From Stenotrophomonas maltophilia (GTDB lineage Bacteria; Pseudomonadota; Gammaproteobacteria; Xanthomonadales; Xanthomonadaceae), in contig FOZF01000001.1 in the NCBI GenBank assembly GCA_900113425.1, positions 290,884 through 354,883 on the forward strand: a stretch of DNA of 64,000 nt. Reading direction: 5' to 3'. The notes beneath the pieces were generated by a model. It was not told the origin of the DNA. It did no database searches and saw nothing but the letters and a program-made list of their open reading frames with translations. Made by a program: the position numbers and the translations under genes. Shown piece by piece: positions 1-8,316 of the stretch; positions within the stretch are counted from its first letter, which is position 1, and every line of letters begins with the position of its first letter.

Positions 1-822
1 GTGCCGGGGCTGCCAGTCCTGCAGCAGCGGGCGCAACGTGCCGCGCGAAAGCTCGTCGGTCATCATCATCCGCGGCAGCATCAGTACGCCGACACCGGCC
101 ACGGCCGCCGTCCGCAGCACGATCATGTCGTCGCTGACCAGACGCGGACGATGGTGCACGCTGGCCTGCACGTCGTCCGGGCCGGTGAAGGCCCACACAT
201 GCTCCTGGCTGGGCGATGCCAGGTCGACGGTGGGCATGCCGGCGAGATCGGCAGGCACCCGCGGCGTACCCAGCCGCTCCAGCAATGCCGGGCTGGCGCA
301 GGTGCACCACGCGCGGCGCGCCAGCACCCGTACCACCAGATCGCTGTCCTCCAGCGGTGGCGGACGCACACGGATGGCCACGTCCACGCCCTCGCCCACC
401 ACATCGACACGGCGGTTGGTGGCATCCAGCTGCACGGTCACCTTTGGATGCAGGGCAAGAAAGTCAGCCAGCATCGGCCCGACCCGGGCATGCAGCAGGG
501 CGATCGGGCAGGCCACCCGGATCGTTCCGCGCGGCTCCGCCCGCGACAGTGCGATAGCCTCCTCTGCGGCCTCGGCTTCGACCAGCATCGCCTTGCAGTG
601 ACGATAGTAGTCCTGGCCGATCTCGGTTACCGAGAAGCGTCGTGTCGACCGCTGGATGAGCCGCACGCCGAGCCGCTCTTCGAGCAGGGCGATGCGCCGG
701 CTCAGTTTCGACTTGGGCATGGCCAGGGCGCGCCCTGCCTGCGAGAAGCCACCGTGCTCGACCACCATGGCGAAATAGAACAGGTCGTTGAGATCGCAGC
801 GACGGATGTCGGCGTTGAACAC
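1..822 (-). CDS. LysR-family transcriptional regulator (C-terminus cut by window edge)
   Basis: Read on the minus strand from a GTG at 822, the frame stays open for 274 codons to the window edge. Residues 5-62 form a typical LysR winged helix-turn-helix (LNDLFYFAMVVEHGGFSQAG, then KSKLSRRIALLEERLGVRL). The rest matches a LysR substrate-binding domain (GTIRVACPIALL; GVDVAIRVRPP). Start choice: GGAG lies about 12 nt upstream of the GTG. LysR proteins are about 300 residues, so some 25-30 are missing beyond the edge. The gene is divergent from the OsmC-like gene at 1005, the usual arrangement for a LysR regulator and its target. The ligand is unknown. Confidence 0.9.
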   Translation of the reverse strand, partial: MFNADIRRCDLNDLFYFAMVVEHGGFSQAGRALAMPKSKLSRRIALLEERLGVRLIQRSTRRFSVTEIGQDYYRHCKAMLVEAEAAEEAIALSRAEPRGTIRVACPIALLHARVGPMLADFLALHPKVTVQLDATNRRVDVVGEGVDVAIRVRPPPLEDSDLVVRVLARRAWCTCASPALLERLGTPRVPADLAGMPTVDLASPSQEHVWAFTGPDDVQASVHHRPRLVSDDMIVLRTAAVAGVGVLMLPRMMMTDELSRGTLRPLLQDWQPRH

Positions 823-930
823 GGAAGGGATCTCCTGCGGCCCCGACGGCCGCCATCGTTCGCAGAACAGGACAGTCGGGGCAGATAGTGCCAATCGCCA
901 GCCCCATTGTCACGGGAGCTCAACCGCCCG

Positions 931-945
931 ATCATCACCGATGAT
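931..945. promoter_or_regulatory. Candidate LysR operator (dyad ATCATC-ACC-GATGAT)
   Basis: A perfect 6-bp inverted repeat with a 3-bp centre lies in the divergent lysR/osmC intergenic region. It contains T-N11-A, the classic LysR box. It is seen directly; binding by the adjacent LysR protein is inference from position. Confidence 0.45.
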
Positions 946-1004
946 GGCCGCGCGGCATCACGCGTCGCCCGGCCCCGCATCACGACCCCGCACAGGAGAA
1001 GCCC

Positions 1005-1409
1005 ATGGCCTACGCACGCATTGTCTCGACGGCTGACAACTACCTGCACCACATCAGCAACGGCACGTTCGATGTCAACGCCGACGAGCCCGCCTCGCTG
1101 GGCGGCCAGGGCAAGGGATTCGCCCCGTTCGACCTGTACCTGGCCTCACTGGCCGCCTGCACCGCCATCACCCTGCGCATGTACGCACAGCGCAAGGGCT
1201 GGGAGCTGGGCGAATTCCATGCCGAACTGCGCTCGGAGCGCGATCCTGATGGCCGTTTCCATGTGCACCGCGTACTGCATGCCAGCGCGGCGCTGGACGA
1301 TGCGCAGTGGCAGCGCCTGCTGGAGGTGGTCGAGAAGACTCCGGTCACCCTGGTGATGCGCGAAGGGGCACGCATCACCAGCGAACGCGGCCAGGACGCC
1401 GCTCCCTGA
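1005..1409 (+). CDS. OsmC-family protein
   Basis: 134 residues with the OsmC/Ohr fold signature. The N-terminal strands run to the GGQGKGFAPFDLYLASLAAC segment (about residues 33-52), where the first active-site Cys (C52) starts the long helix. OsmC/Ohr proteins reduce organic or inorganic peroxides with a pair of cysteines. Here the position of the second Cys reads EKTPVTLVM, with Thr instead of Cys, so the classic two-Cys peroxidase mechanism is doubtful. It probably belongs to the OsmC-like branch of unknown activity. It is divergent from the LysR gene and may be its target. An ATG start follows an AGGAG-type site. Confidence 0.85.
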   Translation: MAYARIVSTADNYLHHISNGTFDVNADEPASLGGQGKGFAPFDLYLASLAACTAITLRMYAQRKGWELGEFHAELRSERDPDGRFHVHRVLHASAALDDAQWQRLLEVVEKTPVTLVMREGARITSERGQDAAP

Positions 1410-1414
1410 AAGCG

Positions 1415-1744
1415 CTAGCGGCGCGGGTGCAGCACGGTGCGCTGGCGCATCGCGTTGAACTCCCGCTCCACCTGCTGGATGTCCTCGGCCTGGAAGCCTG
1501 CGGCATCCAGCAGCTGGTCGGCCGCGGCAGCCGCCAGTGGATCGTCGTCACGCTGGCGCCAGCAGCGGGCCGGCAGGAAATAGCCCACCTCGCTGCGCCC
1601 GCGCATGATCACCACCGGGCGGCCGGCGTACAGCAGGAACTCGGCCAGGTGCTGGCGCAGGCCCTCCACCGAGACATAGGCCGGGCCGATGCCCAGCATC
1701 TGGCTGGACGTCCCGGGACTTTCGAACAGCTTGCGACGGCTCAT
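1415..1744 (-). CDS. Small Phd/YefM-like protein, orphan
   Basis: 109 residues from ATG 1744, chosen because AAGGAGGAG lies 5-8 nt upstream. Residues about 20-60 read YVSVEGLRQHLAEFLLYAGR then PVVIMRGRSEVGYFLPA. This is the beta-alpha-alpha-beta-beta pattern of Phd/YefM antitoxin DNA-binding domains (vs..LR..L.....A..PVVI.R.G...G.L). The C-terminal half is helical and charged (DQLLDAAGFQAEDIQQVERE). No toxin gene adjoins it; the gene below is osmC (convergent, 5 bp away) and the one above is the porin. It has the same pattern as two proteins at 34645-35897. A general DNA-binding or scaffold role is possible; function unknown. Confidence 0.7.
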   Translation of the reverse strand: MSRRKLFESPGTSSQMLGIGPAYVSVEGLRQHLAEFLLYAGRPVVIMRGRSEVGYFLPARCWRQRDDDPLAAAAADQLLDAAGFQAEDIQQVEREFNAMRQRTVLHPRR

Positions 1745-1787
1745 CACACTCCTCCTTGTTGCCACGCGTGGTCTCCTTTCCCTAGAC

Positions 1788-1805
1788 GGGCGCATCGCTG
1801 CGCCC
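1788..1805 (-). terminator. Hairpin after porin operon
   Basis: A perfect 7-bp stem (GGGCGCA/TGCGCCC) closes a GCGA tetraloop on the minus strand, 38 bp beyond the porin stop and upstream of the next start at 1744. No U-tract follows, so it is a probable but unproven terminator. Confidence 0.5.
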
Positions 1806-1842
1806 CCGCCACGTTTCGTGCCGGCCCGTCATCGCTGCCGTC

Positions 1843-3588
1843 TCAGAAGCCGGTGTTGAACTCCAGCTGGAACACATCGATCGCCAGCGGCGGGCCCGAG
1901 ACCGCCTTGGCAGCCATCCACTTGCCGCTGATCCAGCTGCGCGCGTCCAACGCATAGGCGCCCCCCACGTAGTAGCCGCGCGCGTTGGTTCCACCCAGAT
2001 GGAAGTTCGGATCGTTGTAGGCATCCGGCAGCGCATCGGCCTCAATCCGCTTGTAGCCCAGCAGTGCCTGCCACTGCCCCTTCTCCTTCAGGTCGGTAGC
2101 GCCGAACGTTGCCTGCAGCATCCACGCGGTGTCGCCGGTGCGGAACGTATCGATGCCGGGAGCTTCACCCGCACCGAAATTGTTGACGATGCCGTTGTTG
2201 GCGCGGCGGAACATCGCCTGCGTGTCGTACGCCAGGTTGCGGATGAAGTCGCCTTCCAGGCGCAGTCCGATGTCCTGCGCCAGCCGGGTATCCCAGCGCA
2301 GGTTCAGCGTGGCGAGGCGGAAGGCGGACGCCAGGCCGACATACTGCGGCGTCGGCGTGCCTGCCGGGTCCATCGGATTGAGCGCGATGTCGCGGATCAG
2401 CATCAGGGTGTTGCCCTTCTGCATGAACGCCGGGCGCGACCAGTCGGTGTCGCAGCCGACGGCGCCGGAGTACAGCGCACAGGGCGAGGACAGCCGGCCG
2501 CTGATGTTCTTGAAGTCGTAGTAGCCCAGTGCGGCCCGCAGTGCGTTGTCGTCGTTGAAGCGCCAGTTCACGCCGGCCTGCGCACCGGACAGCCATTTGT
2601 TCTCGTTCTGCGACTTCTCTCCGCTGCGGCTCTGCAGGCTGTCCGAGGTGTACTCCAGCGGAGCCACGGCAAGGGTGCCGAACAGGTCGAGATCACCGCC
2701 GCCGAAGCCGTACTTCAGGTTGGCGGCCAGTCCATCGAAGTTCAGATCGTTGGAGAACAGCGTGTCGCTGCTCCAGAACGGATTGCCGAAACGGCCACCA
2801 CGCACGGTCACCCAGTCGGCCGGACTGTAGGCCAGCCACGCCTGGTCGAGCCACACGTCCTTCTTGCTCAGGCCGCCCCCCAGCTGCTCGGTTGTGGATA
2901 CCGGGCCATTGCTGCTGCCGCTGGCCAGTCGGATGCCGGCGGTGGTGTGATCGCCGATCATCGCCTCGACCCCCAGGCGGGCTCGGATGCGCCACAGGTT
3001 GCGGCGGTCCTGTCGGGTGTTGAGCAAGGGCGGCAGCTGCAGATTGGTATTGGTGTTGGTGTCGAATCCACTGCCCGCATTGACTGCAGCCCAGTTGCTG
3101 ACGATGCCGCTGTTGTCGTCGCCATAGAAGCGCGACTCGCTGCGCACACGCACGTCCCCGGTCACCTTGATGCGCTGTGTCCATTCCGCAACCTCATTCG
3201 GCGCCGCCCAGCCCTCTGCCTTCGCCTGCGCCATCACGTCCTGGCGCACTTCGTCGCGGATGCCATCGCGGACGCTCTGTGGCACATAGGGCACACGTAC
3301 ATCGCCCGCCTCGAGCGCGATGCCACCACTGCTGGCCGATGCAGCACCGGCAGCGCCGCGCTGGGCTGCAGCTGCCTCGGCTTCGGCCTGCACCAGCAGC
3401 GCCTGGCCGTCCTCGGGCTTGAGCGCGCCACTGGCCATCAGGCCCTTGATCAGCTTGACCAGGGTGGTCTCAGCAGCCATTGCACCGGCCGGCGCCGCCA
3501 GGCTGAGCAGCACAGCGCAGCACAGCAGCGCCCGTCGGGCCGGCCGCGGCGGGCGGGAGTCGGTTCGAGCGCGGACGTGGTTGTTCAT
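1843..3588 (-). CDS. Putative outer-membrane porin (Porin_5-like)
   Basis: 581 residues from ATG 3588 (GAGAACCGTG precedes it); in-frame ATG 3600 and GTG 3627 are alternatives. A basic stretch then LLCCAVLLSLAAPAGAMAA forms a signal peptide. A periplasmic helical segment with coiled-coil character (about 30-110, rich in A/E/Q) is followed by a beta-strand-rich barrel with many alternating aromatic residues. It ends in a hydrophobic C-terminal strand finishing in F (QLEFNTGF), typical of outer-membrane barrels. It resembles the putative porin family often encoded with TonB/ExbBD. It is the last gene of the fhaC-exbB-exbD-tonB-porin series, 30-40 bp after tonB, so it is likely an outer-membrane partner of that motor. 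Substrate unknown. Confidence 0.85.
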   Translation of the reverse strand: MNNHVRARTDSRPPRPARRALLCCAVLLSLAAPAGAMAAETTLVKLIKGLMASGALKPEDGQALLVQAEAEAAAAQRGAAGAASASSGGIALEAGDVRVPYVPQSVRDGIRDEVRQDVMAQAKAEGWAAPNEVAEWTQRIKVTGDVRVRSESRFYGDDNSGIVSNWAAVNAGSGFDTNTNTNLQLPPLLNTRQDRRNLWRIRARLGVEAMIGDHTTAGIRLASGSSNGPVSTTEQLGGGLSKKDVWLDQAWLAYSPADWVTVRGGRFGNPFWSSDTLFSNDLNFDGLAANLKYGFGGGDLDLFGTLAVAPLEYTSDSLQSRSGEKSQNENKWLSGAQAGVNWRFNDDNALRAALGYYDFKNISGRLSSPCALYSGAVGCDTDWSRPAFMQKGNTLMLIRDIALNPMDPAGTPTPQYVGLASAFRLATLNLRWDTRLAQDIGLRLEGDFIRNLAYDTQAMFRRANNGIVNNFGAGEAPGIDTFRTGDTAWMLQATFGATDLKEKGQWQALLGYKRIEADALPDAYNDPNFHLGGTNARGYYVGGAYALDARSWISGKWMAAKAVSGPPLAIDVFQLEFNTGF

Positions 3589-3630
3589 CACGGTTCTCAT
3601 CGGAAGAAGGGAAATCAGGGAAATCACGGT

Positions 3631-4332
3631 TCACGCCCCGGGCCTGCGGCCCTGCACAAGCACGCGCGCGGGGAAGTCCAGTGAAGGTGGCGGCGCCTGG
3701 TCCACCCTGCCGATCTGGCGCAGCGCTTCGAGCACGGCGGCGTCGGCCTCTTCATTGCCGCTGCCGCGCACCAGCTCGACTCTCTCCAGGCGCCCATCCG
3801 GCGCCAGCCACACGTTCACCTGCAGCTGGAAGGCCAGGCGCTTGACCCGCGCGTCGCGCGCGATCGCCTGCTGCATCAGATAGCCCAGATAGCGGCCATA
3901 GGTGGCATTGCCGGCACCACCGCGACCGGCACCGGACGCGCCGCCGCCGCTGCCCGCCTGGATGCCGAAGTTGTCGCCGCCTGCCTGCGCGTCGGCATCC
4001 ATGGTCACCGGGTCGGCGTTGTCCGGCGTCGGCGTCGGCTCCTCGGCCGGGGTCGGCTGATCCAGCGGCTCCGGCTCGGGCAGGGTCTCCTCCGGCGGTG
4101 TCTCCGGTTCGGGGGGTTTCTCCGGCGGCGGCGGTGGGGGTGGCGGCGGGGGTGGCAACGCCAGCATCGGCGGCTGCACCACGGGGCGGCGGGTGCTGGC
4201 CGTGTCCTTGAACAGCAGCCACCACAGCACGGCGCCCAGGACCAGCAGCGCCGCCAGCACCAGCGCGACGGTCACCAGCAGCGGGCGGCCACGCAGGCCA
4301 GGCTCCGGCCGCGGGGAATGATGGCCGGTCAT
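3631..4332 (-). CDS. tonB: TonB-type energy transducer
   Basis: 233 residues. One N-terminal membrane helix (LLVTVALVLAALLVLGAVLW, about 19-38) is followed by a proline-rich spacer with a run of 11 prolines and then PEP/PEE repeats (about 55-105). A Gly-rich linker leads to a TonB C-terminal domain (about 160-228: LQVNVWLAPDGRLERVELV, then a helix and a PARVLV strand). TonB proteins carry proton-motive energy from ExbBD to outer-membrane proteins. The start lies 3 bp after the exbD stop, so the genes are translationally coupled. No TonB-dependent receptor is encoded nearby. The only outer-membrane candidates in the operon are the FhaC-type pore and the porin. Confidence 0.92.
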   Translation of the reverse strand: MTGHHSPRPEPGLRGRPLLVTVALVLAALLVLGAVLWWLLFKDTASTRRPVVQPPMLALPPPPPPPPPPPEKPPEPETPPEETLPEPEPLDQPTPAEEPTPTPDNADPVTMDADAQAGGDNFGIQAGSGGGASGAGRGGAGNATYGRYLGYLMQQAIARDARVKRLAFQLQVNVWLAPDGRLERVELVRGSGNEEADAAVLEALRQIGRVDQAPPPSLDFPARVLVQGRRPGA

Positions 4333-4335
4333 GCC

Positions 4336-4749
4336 TCAGCCCTGTGCCTTGCCGGTGACCAGGCCGACCTGGGCCAGTTCCAGCCGCCGCAGCAGATCCA
4401 GCACCTCGACCACGCGCGCGTACTGCACCTGGGCGTCGCCACGCACGATCACCGGAAAGTCCGGCGAGGTCGCGCGCTCTGTCCGCAGGCGGCCCTCCAG
4501 CTCGGCCATCGTCACCGGGTAGGCGTCAAGGAACACCTGGCCACTGGGGTCGATGGTGATCGCCTTGGTCTTGGGCTTCTCCAGCGCCACGCTGTTGCTG
4601 GCCTTCGGCAGGTTGACCTCGATGCCGGGAATGGAGGCGTTGCTGGTGAGGATGAAGATCACCAGCACCACCAGCAGCACATCGACGAAGGGCGTCACGT
4701 TGATGCCCTTCTCGCGCTTCTTGATGCCGAACTTCGCCTTCTGGGCCAT
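4336..4749 (-). CDS. exbD: ExbD/TolR-family biopolymer transport protein
   Basis: 137 residues from ATG 4749, preceded by GAGGAG at 6-9 nt; the longer upstream frame runs into exbB and is rejected. A short cytoplasmic N-terminus (KFGIKKREKGINVTPFVDV) carries the conserved Asp at the start of the single membrane helix (LLVVLVIFILTS). A periplasmic ExbD/TolR domain follows. ExbD forms with ExbB the proton-driven motor for TonB. It lies between exbB (stop at 4760, 10 bp gap) and tonB (3 bp gap). Confidence 0.93.
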   Translation of the reverse strand: MAQKAKFGIKKREKGINVTPFVDVLLVVLVIFILTSNASIPGIEVNLPKASNSVALEKPKTKAITIDPSGQVFLDAYPVTMAELEGRLRTERATSPDFPVIVRGDAQVQYARVVEVLDLLRRLELAQVGLVTGKAQG

Positions 4750-4759
4750 GGCGCGCTCC

Positions 4760-6544
4760 TCAGCCCTGCACCGTGGCCGGACCGCGCCCGTCCTGCTCTT
4801 CAGCCAGGCGGGCGGCGAATTCGTCGATGAACACGGCCATGTCGGCACCGATGGCCTCGGCGCGTGCGCCCAGCCAGTTGTAGCCGAACAGTGCCGGGAT
4901 GGCGACGCCGAGGCCGGCGGCCGTACACAGCAAGGCCGCCGCCATGCCCGGCGCCACCGAATTGATGTCCACCGCACCGGCCATCGCCGCGACCACGAAC
5001 ACCAGCATGATGCCGATCACCGTGCCGAACAGGCCCACATAGGGTGCGCCTTCGATCGTGGTGGACAACCAGTTCATGCGACGCGACATCGCCTCCTGCT
5101 CGCGCACCATCACCGCATCCATCGATGCGCGGATCGCCGCGATGGTCGCCGCGCTCAGATAGCCGCCGTTGCCGTCGCGCTGGTGGCGTTGCTGCATCTC
5201 ATCGATGGCCACCTGGTAGATGCGCCACAGTGAACCGTCGCGCATGGCCGCCGGTGCCTGGCCCTGCCGCTCCATGTCCGACAGCGTGCGCAGCGGCACG
5301 CCCGCCAGCTTGCCGAAGGCCTCGGTGAACACCGCATTGGCCTTGCCGGTGCGGCCGAAGTGACGGCTCTTGGCGATCATGATCGCCCACGACATCAGCA
5401 TCATCAGGCCGAGGATGGCCACCACCACCCAGGCATCGAACGGCATCGCCTTCAGGATGAAGCCGAAGTGACTCTGGCCCGTGGACTGCTCATCGGCGCC
5501 ATAGCTGATCAGGCGTGAGTCAGCGCCCTGCGCAGTGGCATCGGCCAGCAGCAGCGCCGCCGGGCGCGCAACGCGCGAAATCCGCAGTTCATCCAGCGCA
5601 CCGTCGAAACTGGCCAGCGGCTGCTCGGCACCCGGCGCGTCAGCACCCACCACCGCTGCGGTGGACATGGCCGGAAGTTCACCGCTGAGCTGGGCCACCA
5701 CGCGGCCATTGAGATACAGCTGCAGCGCACCCTTCTCCGCCGTCAGCGCCAGATGCGCCCACTGCCCCTCGGGAATCGGCTGCGCAGGCGTGCTGCGCTG
5801 GCCATTGAGCTGCACGAACGGCACCCGGTTGTCGATGCCCAGCAGCAGTTCGGCGCTGCCATCGCGACGGGCATAGATGGCCTGCGCCGCATTCTGTGCG
5901 CCCGGCTTGATCCACGCGGACACGGTCAATGGCGCACCGGCCTCCTGCGCCAGCGAAGCACTGGCAGGCAGCGGCAGTGCAGTGCCGGCGAACTGCACGC
6001 CGCGTCCGATCACCGAGCCTTCGGCGGCCGGCACCACTGCGCCCGCGTTGTTGCCGTAGGCCGTGGTGTCACGCGCCGGGGCATTGGCGTCGGCGAAGTG
6101 GTAGACGAGCGTATAGTCCGGATCGAATACCTGCTGTCCATTGCTGCTGGCGGGCGCCTTGTCGTTGCCGTAGTACATCCAGATCGTCTGCGGTGCGGCG
6201 GCGCTGACGGCCGGCACATCCACCCACACCAGGGCCAGCCCCAGCGCCGGGTCGAACTGCTCGATCTGGTGCGCCAGCACCGTGCGCCCGTCCGCCGACA
6301 CGAAACGCAGATCGCTGCCGGCATCCTGGGTGCCGTCGAAACCGAAGTTGCCCGTATGCAGGCGCAGCAGCAGCGGTGTACGACCGGGGTCGCCTGCCAG
6401 ACCGGCACCCTGCGGGCCTGCGTCGATCGTGATCGGCTTGCGGTATTTCCATTCGGCCTGCCACCAGCTGGCATCGGCCGCAGCGGCGGGCAGCGCGATC
6501 AACGCGGCCAGCAGCAGCAACATCCGGGAAAGCAAACGGTCCAT
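4760..6544 (-). CDS. ExbB/TolQ-type proton channel with N-terminal DUF2341 and LamG-like periplasmic domains
   Basis: 594 residues from ATG 6544 (CGGAGA upstream; ATG 6568 would add 8 residues). Signal peptide 1-24 (LLLLAALIALPAAAADA). About 25-165 resemble DUF2341 (WWQAEWKYRKPITID; IWMYYGNDKA; VFDPDYTLVYHF). About 165-345 resemble a LamG/concanavalin-A-like fold (PLTVSAWIKPG; GQWAHLALTAEKGALQLYLN; FDGALDELRISR). A membrane helix lies at about 369-391, and the MotA/TolQ/ExbB core at about 480-580 (EGAPYVGLFGTVIGIMLVF; AALLCTAAGLGVAIPA). Ordinary ExbB is about 240 residues, so the first 350 form an added periplasmic sensor or binding module, perhaps for glycan or for the partner exoprotein. 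It lies between fhaC and exbD. Confidence 0.9.
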   Translation of the reverse strand: MDRLLSRMLLLLAALIALPAAAADASWWQAEWKYRKPITIDAGPQGAGLAGDPGRTPLLLRLHTGNFGFDGTQDAGSDLRFVSADGRTVLAHQIEQFDPALGLALVWVDVPAVSAAAPQTIWMYYGNDKAPASSNGQQVFDPDYTLVYHFADANAPARDTTAYGNNAGAVVPAAEGSVIGRGVQFAGTALPLPASASLAQEAGAPLTVSAWIKPGAQNAAQAIYARRDGSAELLLGIDNRVPFVQLNGQRSTPAQPIPEGQWAHLALTAEKGALQLYLNGRVVAQLSGELPAMSTAAVVGADAPGAEQPLASFDGALDELRISRVARPAALLLADATAQGADSRLISYGADEQSTGQSHFGFILKAMPFDAWVVVAILGLMMLMSWAIMIAKSRHFGRTGKANAVFTEAFGKLAGVPLRTLSDMERQGQAPAAMRDGSLWRIYQVAIDEMQQRHQRDGNGGYLSAATIAAIRASMDAVMVREQEAMSRRMNWLSTTIEGAPYVGLFGTVIGIMLVFVVAAMAGAVDINSVAPGMAAALLCTAAGLGVAIPALFGYNWLGARAEAIGADMAVFIDEFAARLAEEQDGRGPATVQG

Positions 6545-6582
6545 GCGAGGGGTCTCCGGAGAACGCATGTTCAAGGGAAGGG

Positions 6583-8214
6583 TCAGTAACTGGTGCTGAT
6601 GTTGAAATGCAGCCGCGGGTCGTCCTTGCCGGTCACCGGGCCATCGGCATAGGGCCACGCATAGTCCAGGCGCAACTGCAGGTGATCTCCCAGGCGCAGC
6701 TGCGCGCCGAGCCCGACCGAGGCCAGGTTGTACTGGTCGCGCTGTTCGGGCAGCGGCCGCCGCAGGCGCAGATAGGCCGCGTCGGCAAAGCTGTACGCGC
6801 GAAGCTGGGTGCCGCTCCACAGCGGCCACGCCGGGGTGCGCCATTCCAGGTTCGCCACACCGCCGTAGTCGCCGATCGCCTCGGCCGACAGGTAGCCGCG
6901 CACGGTGTACATGCCACCGGCGGCGAACTGCTCGGCCGAGACCAGCGGCGCATCGGTCACCTGCAGGGCGCCGCGCGCATACCATTGCCAATCGCTGCCG
7001 AAGGTGTGGGTATTCGACACATCGGCCTTGAGTGCCACGAAGCTGGGATCGGCCCACGCCCGCTTCTGGCTGAAGTCGTACCCATTGCTGCCATAGCCGA
7101 ACAGGCGGCGGGTTCCGGCCACCAGCTGCGTGCTGATGCTCAGCTGGTCCTGTTCGCCCTGGCGCACACCCACGAATGCCAGCGTGAGCGGTGCGTACTT
7201 GAGGGGAGTCTTCAGGTTGTCGCTGCCCATCCAGGTGTCCTCCTCGGTGTCCTTGAAGTCGACGCCGAGGCTGAGCTGCCGCCACCACGCAGTGCTGCCG
7301 GGCAGGCGGTAATTGAGCTTGAGGCCGATCGAATGGCCGTTGCCGATCACGTTGGTGCCGGTTCCCGCGCCCCCCTGCCCACCGGCATTGAGCACGCGGC
7401 TGTCGGAGGTATAGCCCGACGCCTCCAGGCTCCAGGGGCTGCCTTCAAACGGCAGCGTGTAAGACGCAGAGAACACCTTGGCCTGATCGGTATCTTCCGG
7501 AGCGAGGAACACGCCGAGGCTGGCGCTGTGCCCGCGTCCCCACAGGTCGTCATGCGCCAGCGAGGCGCTCAGGCGCAGTTTCTCAGTGTCGGCACTGCGG
7601 TCATTGTTGAGTGCGGCGCTCGCCCGCCAGGGTGACTTCTCTTCCACCTGCAGGTCGACGTCCATCGTGCCGGGCGCCTTTCCCTCGCGGACCAGCGGCA
7701 TCACCTGGCGGCGACCACCTTCGTTGAGCGCGGTCAGTTCCTTCTGCGCCCGCTCGAAGTCCGGCACCTGGCCCTCGGCCAGCGCCGGTACCCGTGCGCG
7801 GATACGCGCCGCCGAAGCAGGCGCCGCACCGACCACGCGCAGTTCGCCGATCGGTGTCTGCTGCACCTTCAGCAGCACCACGCCGGCACTGACCTGCTGC
7901 TCGGGCAGCTCCACGTACACCGACTGGTATCCCGCCTGCTGGTACAGCGCGCTCACTGCATCGCGCGCCTGCTCGACGTCGGCCAGCGTCCTGCCCGGGC
8001 CGAGATAGGGCTCGACCGCACGCTCGATCAGACGCGGATCGAGGACGGTGTTGCCGCGCACGATGTACTCGTTGATGTTCACCCGGGCCGCCGGCGTGGC
8101 ATCCTGCGCGAACAGCGGCAGTGGCAGGGACGCCATGGCCAGCGCGAGCACCCGCGGACGCAGGTGCAGCGGGAGTCGGAAAGCTCGGCACGGAACAGGC
8201 ATCATCGAAGGCAT
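6583..8214 (-). CDS. FhaC/ShlB-type TPS outer-membrane transporter (TpsB)
   Basis: 543 residues. Signal peptide about 1-36 (ending LPLPLFAQD). POTRA domains at about 45-190 (VNINEYIVRGNTVLDPRLIE; QQTPIGELRVVG). A 16-strand type barrel follows, with the conserved VRGY tetrad at about 437-440 in loop L6 (MYTVRGYLSAEA) and a C-terminal aromatic residue (ISTSY). TpsB proteins export a large beta-helical partner (TpsA) across the outer membrane. The partner is very probably the FhaB-like protein at 10962-23360, although the genes are 2.7 kb apart and in separate transcription units. Placing a TpsB directly upstream of exbB-exbD-tonB is unusual, since TPS export is normally described as needing no TonB energy. 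Start: the first of three close Met codons; no clear ribosome site. Confidence 0.93.
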   Translation of the reverse strand: MPSMMPVPCRAFRLPLHLRPRVLALAMASLPLPLFAQDATPAARVNINEYIVRGNTVLDPRLIERAVEPYLGPGRTLADVEQARDAVSALYQQAGYQSVYVELPEQQVSAGVVLLKVQQTPIGELRVVGAAPASAARIRARVPALAEGQVPDFERAQKELTALNEGGRRQVMPLVREGKAPGTMDVDLQVEEKSPWRASAALNNDRSADTEKLRLSASLAHDDLWGRGHSASLGVFLAPEDTDQAKVFSASYTLPFEGSPWSLEASGYTSDSRVLNAGGQGGAGTGTNVIGNGHSIGLKLNYRLPGSTAWWRQLSLGVDFKDTEEDTWMGSDNLKTPLKYAPLTLAFVGVRQGEQDQLSISTQLVAGTRRLFGYGSNGYDFSQKRAWADPSFVALKADVSNTHTFGSDWQWYARGALQVTDAPLVSAEQFAAGGMYTVRGYLSAEAIGDYGGVANLEWRTPAWPLWSGTQLRAYSFADAAYLRLRRPLPEQRDQYNLASVGLGAQLRLGDHLQLRLDYAWPYADGPVTGKDDPRLHFNISTSY

Positions 8215-8302
8215 CGCGTCGTATCGAAGGAGGTGGCCAGAGAGCGGCGCGTGGGTCTACCAACAGGACGTGCAGGGCGCGTCAAAGCCGCCAACTGTTT
8301 TG

Positions 8303-8316
8303 TGACAGCACTGTCA
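8303..8316. promoter_or_regulatory. Palindrome TGACAGCACTGTCA between divergent genes
   Basis: A perfect 14-bp palindrome lies in the 192-bp space between fhaC (start 8214) and the exported-protein gene (start 8407), with flanking GTCAA (8281) and TTGAC (8321) blocks also inverted to each other. The half-site CTGTCA equals a Pho-box half, but the halves are inverted, not direct, so this is not a standard PhoB site. Likely a regulator operator of unknown identity. Confidence 0.4.

Noticed and set aside
1..888. A plus-strand frame at the left edge
   Set aside because: The minus strand encodes a clear LysR protein with an HTH; the plus frame is its shadow.
1999..3684. A 561-codon plus-strand frame opposite the porin gene
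   Set aside because: The minus-strand frame has a signal peptide, barrel pattern and C-terminal Phe. The plus frame has no recognisable features.
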